From Pseudomonadota bacterium (GTDB lineage Bacteria; Verrucomicrobiota; Verrucomicrobiia; Limisphaerales; SXTU01), in contig RFVF01000033.1 of the NCBI GenBank assembly GCA_009922615.1, positions 1-50,669 on the forward strand: a stretch of 50,669 bases of DNA. Direction: 5' to 3'. The position numbers were made by a program, and so were the translations under genes. This document shows positions 23,698 through 33,725 of this stretch, piece by piece. The notes beneath the pieces were generated by a model, which made no database searches, had not been told where the DNA came from, and was given only the letters and a program-made list of their open reading frames with translations. Every line of letters begins with the position of its first letter. The stretch's first letter is position 1.

Positions 23698-25086
23698 ATG
23701 CTCAGACGGCAGCGACAAATGCGAGCGCAGGTGCAGCAATGGGCGGACGCGGGTTTGTTTGCGCTGGCGTTCTGGCTCGCGCACTCGGTCCGCGCCGGCG
23801 CGCCCCGTTACTTTCCCGGCCAGTCGGAGATCCAGCCGTTTGATCAATACCTCTGGCTGACGTTGCTCATCATCCCGGGCACACTGCTGCTCTTGAAGGC
23901 GCTCGGGTTTTACAGCCGGCCGGTGCTGTTTTCGCGGCGCGAGACGGCGTGGGTGCTGGCGCACGCGGTGACGATCGCGGTGCTGGGGCTGGTGAGCGTG
24001 CTGTTCCTGCGGCGACAGGAGCTGGCGCGTTCGGTGATATTTTTGTTCGGCGGGTTCAGCTTTCTGCTGGTGCTGGTGAAGGAGGAGCTGATGTTGCGGT
24101 GGTTGCAGTCGAAGCTGGGCAAGGAGCAGTTGCAGCGGCGGCTGGTGTTGATCGGCCTGCCAGAGGACACCGCCCAGATCGAACGGGATCTCGAAGCGAA
24201 GGCGCTCGGGAGCGTCGAGGTGCTGGCGCGGTTGGATTTGAACCAGACCTCGAATGAGCGCTTGGTGGAGCTGCTGCACGAGCGCGCGGCCAACGGCGTG
24301 ATCCTGAGCGCGCGGCACACTTATTTTGAACAGGTGGAGAAGGTGATCCAGTTGTGCGAGTTGGAGGGGGTGGAAGTGTGGCTGCTGGCGGATTTTTTCC
24401 GGACGCGCATTTCGCAGACGAGCGTGGATGAGTTTCTCGGGCGGCCCACGGTGGTGTTCCGCTCGGTGCCGGAGGCGAGCTGGCAGGGCGTGGCGAAGCA
24501 GGTGCTGGATTTTTCCGGGGCGTTGGTGTTGCTGGTGGTAGGGGCGCTGCCGTTGCTGCTCACAGCACTGGCGGTGCGCCTGACGTCGCGTGGGCCGGTG
24601 TTTTTCCGGCAGCAGCGCAGTGGGTTGAACGGCCGGCCGTTCACGATGTTGAAGTTCCGCACGATGGTGACCGATGCCGAGCAGTTGCAGGCCGAGCTGG
24701 CGTCGTTCAACGAGATGGACGGCCCGGTGTTCAAAGTGACGAATGATCCCCGCGTGACCCCGCTGGGGCGCGTGCTGCGCAAGTGGAGCATTGATGAGTT
24801 TCCGCAGTTGTGGAATGTGCTACGCGGCGAGATGAGCCTCGTAGGCCCGCGTCCGCTGCCGGTGGATGAGATCCGGCGCATCAATGATCCGGCGCATCGT
24901 CGCCGGTTGAGTGTGAAGCCCGGGCTCACTTGCCTGTGGCAGATCAGCGGGCGCAGCGAGGTGAAGAGCTTCGAGCAATGGGTGCGGCTTGATTTGGAAT
25001 ACATCGACAACTGGTCGTTCTGGCTCGATTTGAAAATCCTGCTCAGGACGATCCCCGTGGTGCTGACCGGGGCCGGGGCAAAGTAG
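23698..25086 (+). CDS. Polyprenyl-phosphate sugar-1-phosphate transferase (WbaP/EpsE-like)
   Basis: The 462-residue protein has the standard layout of exopolysaccharide-initiating transferases: four hydrophobic N-terminal helices (about 15-135), a CoA-binding-like Rossmann region (LVLIGLPEDTAQIERDL, then VLARLDL), another membrane segment (about 268-292) and the catalytic C-terminal domain. The last has RLTSRGPVFFRQQR, FTMLKFRTM, KWSIDEFPQLWNVLRGEMSLVGPRP and WQISGRSE. It would load the first sugar-1-phosphate onto undecaprenyl phosphate at the inner membrane. Substrate sugar cannot be told from sequence. It begins 14 bp after the SGNH gene. Confidence 0.93.
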   Translation: MLRRQRQMRAQVQQWADAGLFALAFWLAHSVRAGAPRYFPGQSEIQPFDQYLWLTLLIIPGTLLLLKALGFYSRPVLFSRRETAWVLAHAVTIAVLGLVSVLFLRRQELARSVIFLFGGFSFLLVLVKEELMLRWLQSKLGKEQLQRRLVLIGLPEDTAQIERDLEAKALGSVEVLARLDLNQTSNERLVELLHERAANGVILSARHTYFEQVEKVIQLCELEGVEVWLLADFFRTRISQTSVDEFLGRPTVVFRSVPEASWQGVAKQVLDFSGALVLLVVGALPLLLTALAVRLTSRGPVFFRQQRSGLNGRPFTMLKFRTMVTDAEQLQAELASFNEMDGPVFKVTNDPRVTPLGRVLRKWSIDEFPQLWNVLRGEMSLVGPRPLPVDEIRRINDPAHRRRLSVKPGLTCLWQISGRSEVKSFEQWVRLDLEYIDNWSFWLDLKILLRTIPVVLTGAGAK

Positions 25087-25152
25087 GAAACAGGGAATGG
25101 GGTGTGGTGCAGGCTTGATGAAGGGCGGCGAGGCTGTCCTACTGACGCGAGC

Positions 25153-25875
25153 ATGAATGTCGATCCGGCGGCGCAATTTTCCATGGGGGAGCTCATCGGT
25201 CGCGCCGTGGGATTGACCTGCTTGGGGGCGTTCCTTGGCTTGCTGCTGGCGGCGCTGCCGCACGCGGTCTGGCAAGGATGCGGGTTGTTGCGGCTGCGCC
25301 GAGGGGCGAAGCGCAAGTTTTCCTTCGGGCTGGCGTTGATCGCGCTTGGCACGGCCACGCTCATTGGGGCGGCGACGGGTTTCACGGTCGGCGTCGCACG
25401 CGCGGCGCTGGTGGTGGCTCGTGAGATCGGGCCGAAAGTTTTCCAGACCTCGGCGGAGAACACCTTGCGGGCGGCGGGGGTGAAGGATTTCACGAGCTTT
25501 GATCCGGCGCGGCTGCGCGAGCTGCTCGAGCAGGCGGGCAAAGCCGAGCTGCCGGCACTGCCCGGCGAGCTGGCGCAGCGGTTGCGGCCGGAGATGGAAT
25601 TGAGCCGGGCCAAGTTGCTGGAGCAGGCGAAGGCTTGGTTGGACACGCAAAGCAAAGACGGCCCGCTGGCCGTGGGGGAAGTGGTGGCGACCTTCTGGCC
25701 GAAGGTGTTGGCCGAGCTGGTGACGTGGGAGCGGCATTTCCGGGTCGCGGCGATCACGCATGGCGTCCTGTGGATTCTCGGTTTGGAAATCATTTTGGCG
25801 CTGTTGTGTGCGTTGTCCCGCGCGCTGCGGTCGCCCATTGAAACCGAAGCTGCAACTCCACCCAAACTCGTGTAA
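25153..25875 (+). CDS. Hypothetical inner-membrane protein
   Basis: ATG 25153 gives 240 residues with two N-terminal membrane helices (about 18-40 and 58-82), a helical soluble stretch of about 110 residues ([24 protein letters not shown]-like helices) and one C-terminal membrane helix (about 205-228). I do not recognise a family. It is two bases upstream of the UDP-glucuronate decarboxylase gene, so the pair is probably co-translated. A role in the glycan pathway is only implied by position. Confidence 0.7.
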   Translation: MNVDPAAQFSMGELIGRAVGLTCLGAFLGLLLAALPHAVWQGCGLLRLRRGAKRKFSFGLALIALGTATLIGAATGFTVGVARAALVVAREIGPKVFQTSAENTLRAAGVKDFTSFDPARLRELLEQAGKAELPALPGELAQRLRPEMELSRAKLLEQAKAWLDTQSKDGPLAVGEVVATFWPKVLAELVTWERHFRVAAITHGVLWILGLEIILALLCALSRALRSPIETEAATPPKLV

Positions 25876-25877
25876 TC

Positions 25878-26855
<978 letters not shown>

Positions 26856-27020
26856 GCGCGTTTTCTACGGTATTTGCCGCATGGCGAGGTCACGATTTTG
26901 TTTTATGTTTGACCCATCCAGATGGTTCCGATACCAACGCGGCGCAAGTCCGCCGTTCATGAGAACGTCAAACGCCGCTGTGTTCCCGGCCTGAACTGAA
27001 AGCGTGAAAACGCGAGGGCA

Positions 27021-28931
27021 ATGTTAAAGTCAAAGTCATTTCTCTGCATTGATTTCGGTGCCACGACCGTGAAGGTCGCGGAGTTCGAGCCGAACGAAAC
27101 CGGGTCGTTGCGGCTCAAGAACTACACCCTGCGCTCCATGGGCGAGGCGGCGGCGGCCGAGGGTGAGCGGGAAGCGGTGGTGTTGCAGACGCTCAAAGAA
27201 GTCCTGACTCTGGGCGTGCAGGGGCCGTTCGAGGCCAGCGTGATCAACGTCTGTGCGCCGGGTTTCCAGGTCTTCTCGAAGTTCGTCAAGCTGCCGGCGA
27301 CCGATCCCGGCAAGGTGGGGCAGATCATCCAATACGAAGCCCAGCAGAACGTGCCGTTCCCATTGGAGGAAGTCGTTTGGGACTATCAGATTCTGGGCAC
27401 CGCACCCAGCGGTGAGCTCGAAGTGCTCTTGGTGGCGATCAAGAACGAGGTCGTGGAATCGTTTTTTCGAATCGGTGAGCAGGCCGGGCTCGAGCTGCAC
27501 TTGGTGGATGTGTCCTCCGCCGCGTTGTGCAATGCCTATCGCTTCAATTATGGCGACGCCGAGGGCTGCGTCATGCTGTTGGACATCGGGGCACGCAGCA
27601 GCAACCTATTGTTCTTTGAACAGGGCCGCGTTTATTCCCGGTCCATCAACATCGGTGCCAACTCCATCACCCAGGACTTCGCCAACGAAGTGAAGATGAA
27701 GTGGGATGAGGCGGAGAAGATGAAGATCGAAGAGGGCTTCGTCAGTCTCGGTGGCGCCTACGAGGAGCCGAGCAACCCGCATCAGGCGCTGATTTCAAAG
27801 ATCGCACGGCAGGTGATGACGCGGCTGCACATCCAGATGAATCAGACGATTCAGTTCTACCGCGGCCAGCAGGGCGGATCGCCGCCCACGCGTCTTTACT
27901 TGGCGGGTGGTGCGTCGCTGCTGCCTTACACGGCGCAGTTTTTTGCTGAGAAGCTGAGTCTGCCGGTGGATTACTTCAATCCGTTCCGCAACATTCAGAT
28001 TGACCCGTCGATCAACTTGGAGGAGATGGCCCGGGTGGCCCACCAATTTGGTGAAGTGGTCGGACTGGGCATCCGGAATCTCGCGCAGTGTCCGGTCGAG
28101 CTGAACCTGATGCCGGCCAGCCACCTGAAGAAACAACAGTTCAACGCCAAGCGGATTTACTTCGTCGGGTCGGTGCTGTGTGTGTTGATGACCCTGTTGG
28201 CGTTTGGCTGGTTTTTTGGCTGGACGGCCGCCAAAAAGCGCGCCGCTTTGACTGAAATCAAGGAAAAGATGGGACCTTTGAAGCGGAACAGTGAAGCGTT
28301 GAAGAAGGCCACGCAAGAGCTCGCCAAGACGAAAGAACTGGGCAAGGAATACGTTGAACTGGTGAGTGCTCGTGGCCGCTGGGCCGAACTGCTTTCGGGG
28401 GTGCAGGCCATCCTGATTACCGCCTCGACGAATCACGGCATTAAGTTGTCCGCCAGCGACGCGGGGGCGGGAGGCACCAACAACGAAGTGCAGGCAGCCG
28501 TCTGGATCGAAAAATTGGAATCAAGCACTGCGACCGCAGAGCCTGGCGGAGGGCGGCGGCGCGGGCAGCCGGTTCCGGGCGGTATGGATGGAGGCATGGC
28601 TGGCATGGCCCCGTTGCCAGGAGCGGGTGTTCCGCCGATGGGAGCGCCACCGATGGGCATGGGCTTGGGTGGTGGGGCACCGGCTGCAGGCAGTGGCCCA
28701 CGGCAGATCGGCATTTTGAATGTTACGTGCCGGGCGTTAAACTTGAAGCGATATTCCCCCTCGGCCAACCGCGAATTTGTCGAGTCCCTGCAGACAAATT
28801 TTCAGGCCGCTACGAACTTGTTTTTGGCGGATGGCACCACGCTGACGAACCGGGTCGAGGAGGTGGAGCTGACTAACCACACCTTTGGATTCAGCGTGAC
28901 CTTGCAATTGAAGGAGGCGATTCGCTTCTAG
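27021..28931 (+). CDS. pilM: PilM-PilN-like fusion protein (Amuc_1101-like)
   Basis: The 636-residue protein begins with a PilM actin-like domain (about 1-360): CIDFGATTVKVAEF, YEAQQNVPFPLEEVVWDYQ, VMLLDIGARSSNLLFF and LYLAGGAS. It then reads LNLMP (about 361), a PilN N-terminus signature, a membrane helix (about 379-401), a coiled-coil segment and a Met/Gly/Pro-rich linker (about 513-565). A PilN-like periplasmic end follows (FVESLQTNF, FGFSVTLQL). So cytoplasmic scaffold and bitopic PilN are on one chain. The first gene of a four-gene operon matching the order around Akkermansia Amuc_1101. The 165-base region before it lacks a convincing promoter; TTGACC at 26909 with TACCAA 17 bases on is the best weak candidate. 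Confidence 0.87.
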   Translation: MLKSKSFLCIDFGATTVKVAEFEPNETGSLRLKNYTLRSMGEAAAAEGEREAVVLQTLKEVLTLGVQGPFEASVINVCAPGFQVFSKFVKLPATDPGKVGQIIQYEAQQNVPFPLEEVVWDYQILGTAPSGELEVLLVAIKNEVVESFFRIGEQAGLELHLVDVSSAALCNAYRFNYGDAEGCVMLLDIGARSSNLLFFEQGRVYSRSINIGANSITQDFANEVKMKWDEAEKMKIEEGFVSLGGAYEEPSNPHQALISKIARQVMTRLHIQMNQTIQFYRGQQGGSPPTRLYLAGGASLLPYTAQFFAEKLSLPVDYFNPFRNIQIDPSINLEEMARVAHQFGEVVGLGIRNLAQCPVELNLMPASHLKKQQFNAKRIYFVGSVLCVLMTLLAFGWFFGWTAAKKRAALTEIKEKMGPLKRNSEALKKATQELAKTKELGKEYVELVSARGRWAELLSGVQAILITASTNHGIKLSASDAGAGGTNNEVQAAVWIEKLESSTATAEPGGGRRRGQPVPGGMDGGMAGMAPLPGAGVPPMGAPPMGMGLGGGAPAAGSGPRQIGILNVTCRALNLKRYSPSANREFVESLQTNFQAATNLFLADGTTLTNRVEEVELTNHTFGFSVTLQLKEAIRF

Positions 28932-28941
28932 CGCCGCTATT

Positions 28942-30000
28942 ATGCTTTGGATCAAACGCAATCTGTTTCTGGTGATCGGCATCGCGGTTTCGTTGGTGCT
29001 GTTGGGCGGGGCCGGTTTCTATGTTTATTCCAATTCCGAGGATAACTTTGCCCAGGACGACGAGTTGGAAAAGGTGAAGACAGAGCTGGAGACCTACAAG
29101 AGCGACACGTTTCCGAGTCCTGAAAACATCGCCACGATCAAGAGTAACATCAGCCGCCTAGATCAGTTCATGGCTGAAGGCGAGCGCATTCTGGCTCCGG
29201 CGGAAGCGGTCAAAACGGCCGAAAAATTTAGCATCATTCTCCCCCGCGTCATCGATGAACTCCGGAGGGATGCCACCAATGCGCAGGTCGAGATCCCGCC
29301 CAAGTTCGAGTTTACTTTCAGCGAAGTCAAAGTGATGCCGCAGATTCCGTCCTATGCCGTGGAACCGCTGGTTTCGCGTCTCAGCGAGATCCGCTCGATC
29401 TGTGGCGTGCTGTTCAAGGCGCGGATTCGGGCGTTGGAAAAAGTGGAACGGGTAGCAGCATTTCTGGATGAGAAGGGGCCTGACCTGATGTTGGATCGGA
29501 TCGAGCGAACCAATGCACTGTCCACCAATGTCGTGGTCACCGTTACGCCCTACCGAGTCGTTTTCCGCGGGTTCTCATCCGATTTGGCGGCGGTGCTCAA
29601 CGGTTTTGCCGCAACGAAGGAGTTCATCGCCGTGCGGCAGGTGGATGTTGATCCCGCTTCTGGCGCGCTAGACACGCCCAACATTACCGGGCCAGCCGGC
29701 GGGGTCCCCGGGATGGGGCTTCCGGGGATGGGGCTCAATCCCGGCGGGCCTCCTCCTCCGGCTGGCGGCCTCAATCCGGCTCCTCCGCCTGTCGCACCTG
29801 GCGGTTTCAGGCCGCCTGTGCCCAAGGGCGCGGTGGGAGCGCCACCAGTCCAGGCCAAATCGCGTTACGTGAAGGTGCTGGATGAAAAGCCGCTACGGGT
29901 CACGCTTTCCCTCGATGTGGTGAAGGTGGCGCGCGCCAAGACTCTTGTCCCACCGGCTCCGACTACTCCGGCCTCTCCCGCTGTGACGACGGCCAAGTGA
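28942..30000 (+). CDS. Amuc_1100-like membrane protein (PilO position)
   Basis: The 352-residue protein has a short cytoplasmic N-terminus, one membrane helix (about 10-30), a periplasmic coiled coil (LEKVKTELETYKS, then NISRLDQFMAEGERIL) and a PilO-like alpha/beta domain (VEPLVSRLSEIRSICGVLF, VTPYRVVFRGFSSDLAAVLNGF). A Pro/Gly/Met-rich linker (about 250-305) and a last strand pair (RYVKVLDEKPLRVTLSLDVVKV) follow. Domain order, the Pro-rich linker and gene position match Amuc_1100 of Akkermansia, a surface protein studied for host effects. It starts 10 bp after pilM. In this organism its function is presumably in a pilus-like machine. Confidence 0.78.
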   Translation: MLWIKRNLFLVIGIAVSLVLLGGAGFYVYSNSEDNFAQDDELEKVKTELETYKSDTFPSPENIATIKSNISRLDQFMAEGERILAPAEAVKTAEKFSIILPRVIDELRRDATNAQVEIPPKFEFTFSEVKVMPQIPSYAVEPLVSRLSEIRSICGVLFKARIRALEKVERVAAFLDEKGPDLMLDRIERTNALSTNVVVTVTPYRVVFRGFSSDLAAVLNGFAATKEFIAVRQVDVDPASGALDTPNITGPAGGVPGMGLPGMGLNPGGPPPPAGGLNPAPPPVAPGGFRPPVPKGAVGAPPVQAKSRYVKVLDEKPLRVTLSLDVVKVARAKTLVPPAPTTPASPAVTTAK

Positions 30001-30004
30001 ACTC

Positions 30005-30859
30005 ATGGAATTTTTAAAGAATCATTACGAAAAGCTCATCTTGGGCCTGATGTTTTTGCTCATGGCCATCGCTGGCGTCGTGCTGGCTTTGGAAGTGGGT
30101 TCAGTCCAGGAGGAGTTGGACAAATATCGCAAGTTGACTCTGGAGGGGGGGGGGAAAGCGGCGCAGAAGGATGACATGGCTTCGTTTTCCAATGCCTTGC
30201 ACAGCGCCATGCAGCCGCAGCGGTTGGACTTTGCTCAGGTGCATCGGGTCTTCAACCCGTTCGCTTGGTATGCCGACACTAACGGCGTTTTGATTGCGGG
30301 GACCAATCTTGGCGTCAGCCGCTTGACCGTTGAGAAAATCGTTCCGCAGCAGCTTAAGGTCGAGCTGGCGGGCATCGGCGGCACGCCTGGGCGGGAGAGT
30401 GTGGCCCTAAACGTGACCCGTGAATTTGCCCGGACGGTTGCTGAACAAAAGGCACGCAAGACCCTTGGTCTGAACACTACAAACGCCACCATCAATACGA
30501 TTGATCCGATCCGAAAGGTGCAACTCATTGCGCGTGAGATCGGGGGCACGGCGGACGCACCGGAAGTCAAACTGGAACTCGTGGAGCCCGGCAAAGACCC
30601 AATTCAGATTGTGCTGACGAAAGCCCAGCCGTTCGTCATGGTTTACGAATACGTAGCGGAGCTTTATTACGCCCCGGACCAGCAGATTTGGCGGCTGCCC
30701 CAGCGGCGGGATGCGCAGCTTGTGTTTGCCGGAGACACGAACATAATCGTTGAAATTACGGCGACCAATGTGCTACTCAGGGCCACTTCAAATGACAAAA
30801 CAACCACGAAACCCTTGGCTCCGTCGTTGCCGGCAGCGCCAGGGACAAAGGCCCCCTGA
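30005..30859 (+). CDS. Amuc_1099-like membrane protein (PilP position)
   Basis: This 284-residue protein has one N-terminal membrane helix (about 10-30, LILGLMFLLMAIAGVVLAL) and a periplasmic part. The latter contains a strand-rich region around RVFNPFAWYADTNGVLIAG, LTVEKIVPQQLKVELAGIGG and a C-terminal domain ending ITATNVLLRATSNDKTT. It occupies the slot of Amuc_1099, between the 1100-like gene and the secretin gene, where PilP would lie in other systems. Similarity to PilP is only by position and size. The gene begins four bases after the previous stop. Confidence 0.72.
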   Translation: MEFLKNHYEKLILGLMFLLMAIAGVVLALEVGSVQEELDKYRKLTLEGGGKAAQKDDMASFSNALHSAMQPQRLDFAQVHRVFNPFAWYADTNGVLIAGTNLGVSRLTVEKIVPQQLKVELAGIGGTPGRESVALNVTREFARTVAEQKARKTLGLNTTNATINTIDPIRKVQLIAREIGGTADAPEVKLELVEPGKDPIQIVLTKAQPFVMVYEYVAELYYAPDQQIWRLPQRRDAQLVFAGDTNIIVEITATNVLLRATSNDKTTTKPLAPSLPAAPGTKAP

Positions 30860-30899
30860 TCGGGTCGTTTGTTTCCGGTCCATCTTATCCTCGCTCCTC

Positions 30900-33710
30900 A
30901 TGAATAGATGCCTCGTTGCCGCGGGTGTGTTGTGTGTGTTCACGAACATGGGGTGGGCGGCTCCCGCCGGGTTTGATCCGACGGCCATTGCCGAAGAAGA
31001 AGCTTTGCGTCGACAGGAACGGCGTCTGGTGATGGATGGAAATCTTTCGCTGGCCAAGCGGCTCCAAAAGGAGAAGAACTACACCGACGCCGCCAAACTC
31101 TACGAGGAGGCCATTGGGCAGGCCAAAATGCTGGGCGGTGTGGAAGTGGTGGAAAAATCCTACCGGGATGCGCTCGCGGGCCTGACCCAGTGCCGGATTC
31201 AGCTGGCGGTGGCCTTGCAGGAAAAATACGAATTCAAGCTGGCGGCGGCCGAGGTGGACAAGGTTCTGGTGTTTGACCCGAACAGCGCCGAGGCCTTGGA
31301 CTTCAAGCGGTTCAACGAGCGGGTTGAGGCGGCTCACCGCGGCCAGCTTCCGAGCAAACAGCTTTTGTCCCGCGAGCCGGAGTTGAGGAAACAACGTGAG
31401 GAGATCGCCCAACTGGTCCGGGATGGACAGTTGTATTACCAGATTCGGGAATACGAGGAAGCGAAGAAGAAGCTGGAGTTGGCGATCGTCAAGGATCCCG
31501 TCAACGAGGCGGCCTATTTCTACCTGCGCATGGTGATGGAGGCCGAATTTGATATTGAGAGCAAAAAACGCGAAAAAACCTATGGTGACCGGGTGGTGGA
31601 GGTTACTAAGAAATGGAATCAGGAAACTCGTTCCGATTTGCCGAGGCCTAACCAGTATTTCCGGACGAATGCCTACCAGCCGTTTTTGACTTGGACCAGC
31701 ACTGGTGCTCAACGGATCAACAAGAAGCTCGACGACATTGTGATTCCGGAGATCACCTACGATGGTTTGCCGCTGCCGGAGGTGGTGAAACTGCTCGACG
31801 CGGACACGAAGAAATACGACCTCCCGGACAAGAAGGGAGTAAACTACCTCATCAACAACGTCATCTCCGATTACATCTCCGTCAATGCCGCCGCAGGTGG
31901 GGGTTTGGGGGGGGCTCTCGCCCCCGTGGCGGCGGCACCGGCTTTGGACCCGGTCACCGGACAGCCGCTGGCCGCTGCGGCCGGCGGCTCTTCCAAGCCC
32001 GATCTCGAAACCGTGCTGATCAAGATTTCCACTGTGCTCAAGGATCTGACCCTGCGTCAGGTGCTCGACGTGATTTGCAAAACTGCGGAAGTCAAAATGC
32101 CGGACGGCCGTGCCGCCGGCTTGAAATACTCGGTCGAGGAGTATGCGATAGTTTTTTCCCCAAAACTTCCAGAGCAAGCTTCGCTGTTCATGCGGACGTT
32201 CCGCGTCAACCCGGACACCTTTGTCCAAGGATTGCAGAGCGTCGTGGGGAATCCCATCCAAGCCGTCCAGTCCAGCGGCGGTCAAGGCGGTCAAGGCGGT
32301 CAGGGTGGGGGCGCTGGCGGCGGCGCTGGCGGTGGTTTGGGCGGCGGTGCCGGCGGCGGTGGCGGTGCCGGCGGACAAAGCAGCGCGTTCATTATCGCTG
32401 GCGTTTCCGTTGCGGGTGCCAGTGGTGGCGGTGGTGGTGGCGGTGGTGCTGCGGGTGGCGGTGGTTTGCGGGGGGTCACTTCCACGAATCTGACTTCCAC
32501 GGTAAATGCGCAGGTTCGTCAGTATTTTCAAGCTGCGGGCGTGAGTAACCTCGGCGTGACCAATGGGCCCGATGCCACGCAGGTTTTCTTCAATGACCGG
32601 AATGGCCTGCTGCTGGTGCGGGCTTCCATTCAGGACTTGGACATCATCCAGCAGGCGATCGAACTCCTGAACACCACCCCGCCGCAGGTGCTCGTGGAAT
32701 CGAAGTTTGCGGAAATCAATCAGAACGACAACAAGGGCGTCGGCTTCGACTGGTTTTTGGGCAACACTATCTTCGGTCCGTTGGCGGGGCAGGGCGGCAC
32801 GGCACCTTCGTTGCAAGGCCGTCAGACCCGGGCCAATCCGTTGGGTGTGTTTCCTCTGCCACAGACACCCATTGGTCCCGGAAGTGCTGATGGCGGGCTC
32901 ACCAGTGGTGCACTGAATCGCAACAACCAGCCAGCGCTGGCCACGATCACCGGCATCCTCACTGATCCGCAGTTCCGCGTGGTCATCCGCGCCTTGGAGC
33001 AGCGGGACGGCACGGACGTGCTGGCCGCGCCAAAAGTGATCACGGTCAGTGGTCGTCAGGCGCAGATTCAGGTGACCGACATCCAGACGATTATCACCGC
33101 CATCACCGCAAACCAGACCGGCGGTGGCGGTGGTGGTGCTGCTGCTCCGGTTGGTGGTGCTACTGCCGCTGGCGGGGCCATCGGTTCCAGCCTCCAACCC
33201 CAAACGTCGGTGTTGCCGACCGGGCCGGTGCTGGATGTCTTGCCCACGGTGGGGTCAGACGGATACACAATCAGCATGTCGTTGATTCCTTCCATCACCC
33301 AGTTCATTGGCTACGACGCGGTTCCTCCCGAGTTTGCTAACGCCATTCAGGCGCAGTCCGTCGGTTCCGGGACGGTCGGCGTGTCGCTGACGGCACAGGT
33401 GCCGTTGCCCCGCACGCGCGTCCGTCAGGTTGTCACGCAGTGCGTGGTGTGGGACGCACAAACGGTCATGCTCGGCGGTTTGATTTCCGAGGACATTACG
33501 AACATAAAAGACAAGATGCCGGTGTTGGGTGATCTGCCGCTGGTAGGACGGCTTTTCCGCAGTGAGACGAAGACCAACCGGAAGAAGAACCTCGTCATCT
33601 TCGTCACGCCCACGATCATTGACCCCGCTGGCAACCGTGTGCATACGGACGAGGAAATGCCGTTCACCGCGCAAAACGTCCCGCCGCAGCCCGCGCTCAT
33701 CCGTCAGTAA
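30900..33710 (+). CDS. pilQ: Secretin with N-terminal TPR region (Amuc_1098/PilQ-like)
   Basis: ATG 30900 gives a signal peptide (MNRCLVAAGVLCVFTNMGWAA) and 936 residues. Residues about 45-190 are TPR-like helices (LAKRLQKEKNYTDAAKLYEEAI and following). Secretin N domains come next (VNYLINNVISDYISVNA, LRQVLDVICKTAEVKM). A Gly/Ala-rich stretch at about 459-530 interrupts the N region. The beta-barrel then has NTTPPQVLVESKFAEI, VLAAPKVITVSGRQAQIQ and MPVLGDLPLVGRLFRSE, ending in NLVIFVTPTIIDP. It should be the outer-membrane pore of the pilM operon. Unlike the secretin at 804-3653 it is a single chain. In the overlap with the preceding ORF the upstream in-frame codons have no signal peptide, so the later ATG is preferred. 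Confidence 0.9.
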   Translation: MNRCLVAAGVLCVFTNMGWAAPAGFDPTAIAEEEALRRQERRLVMDGNLSLAKRLQKEKNYTDAAKLYEEAIGQAKMLGGVEVVEKSYRDALAGLTQCRIQLAVALQEKYEFKLAAAEVDKVLVFDPNSAEALDFKRFNERVEAAHRGQLPSKQLLSREPELRKQREEIAQLVRDGQLYYQIREYEEAKKKLELAIVKDPVNEAAYFYLRMVMEAEFDIESKKREKTYGDRVVEVTKKWNQETRSDLPRPNQYFRTNAYQPFLTWTSTGAQRINKKLDDIVIPEITYDGLPLPEVVKLLDADTKKYDLPDKKGVNYLINNVISDYISVNAAAGGGLGGALAPVAAAPALDPVTGQPLAAAAGGSSKPDLETVLIKISTVLKDLTLRQVLDVICKTAEVKMPDGRAAGLKYSVEEYAIVFSPKLPEQASLFMRTFRVNPDTFVQGLQSVVGNPIQAVQSSGGQGGQGGQGGGAGGGAGGGLGGGAGGGGGAGGQSSAFIIAGVSVAGASGGGGGGGGAAGGGGLRGVTSTNLTSTVNAQVRQYFQAAGVSNLGVTNGPDATQVFFNDRNGLLLVRASIQDLDIIQQAIELLNTTPPQVLVESKFAEINQNDNKGVGFDWFLGNTIFGPLAGQGGTAPSLQGRQTRANPLGVFPLPQTPIGPGSADGGLTSGALNRNNQPALATITGILTDPQFRVVIRALEQRDGTDVLAAPKVITVSGRQAQIQVTDIQTIITAITANQTGGGGGGAAAPVGGATAAGGAIGSSLQPQTSVLPTGPVLDVLPTVGSDGYTISMSLIPSITQFIGYDAVPPEFANAIQAQSVGSGTVGVSLTAQVPLPRTRVRQVVTQCVVWDAQTVMLGGLISEDITNIKDKMPVLGDLPLVGRLFRSETKTNRKKNLVIFVTPTIIDPAGNRVHTDEEMPFTAQNVPPQPALIRQ

Positions 33711-33725
33711 TATCCACCTTGCTGG

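Noticed and set aside
25082..25143. Inverted repeat agtagga/tcctact after the sugar transferase gene
   Set aside because: Only seven pairs with a 48-base loop and no T-run; not convincing as a terminator or a heptamer element.
26909..26937. TTGACC and TACCAA spaced 17 bases before pilM as a promoter
   Set aside because: The -10 box is poor and promoter rules in this phylum are uncertain, so it is mentioned only as a weak candidate.
32280..32490. GGT/GGC repeats as a CRISPR or tandem-repeat array
   Set aside because: They are in-frame Gly/Ala codons in a secretin linker without spacers or constant repeat units.
30885..33203. 772-codon open frame on the minus strand opposite the secretin gene
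   Set aside because: It is antisense to a clear secretin. Its Arg/His/Leu-rich translation has no domain, and such frames are common opposite GC-rich genes.
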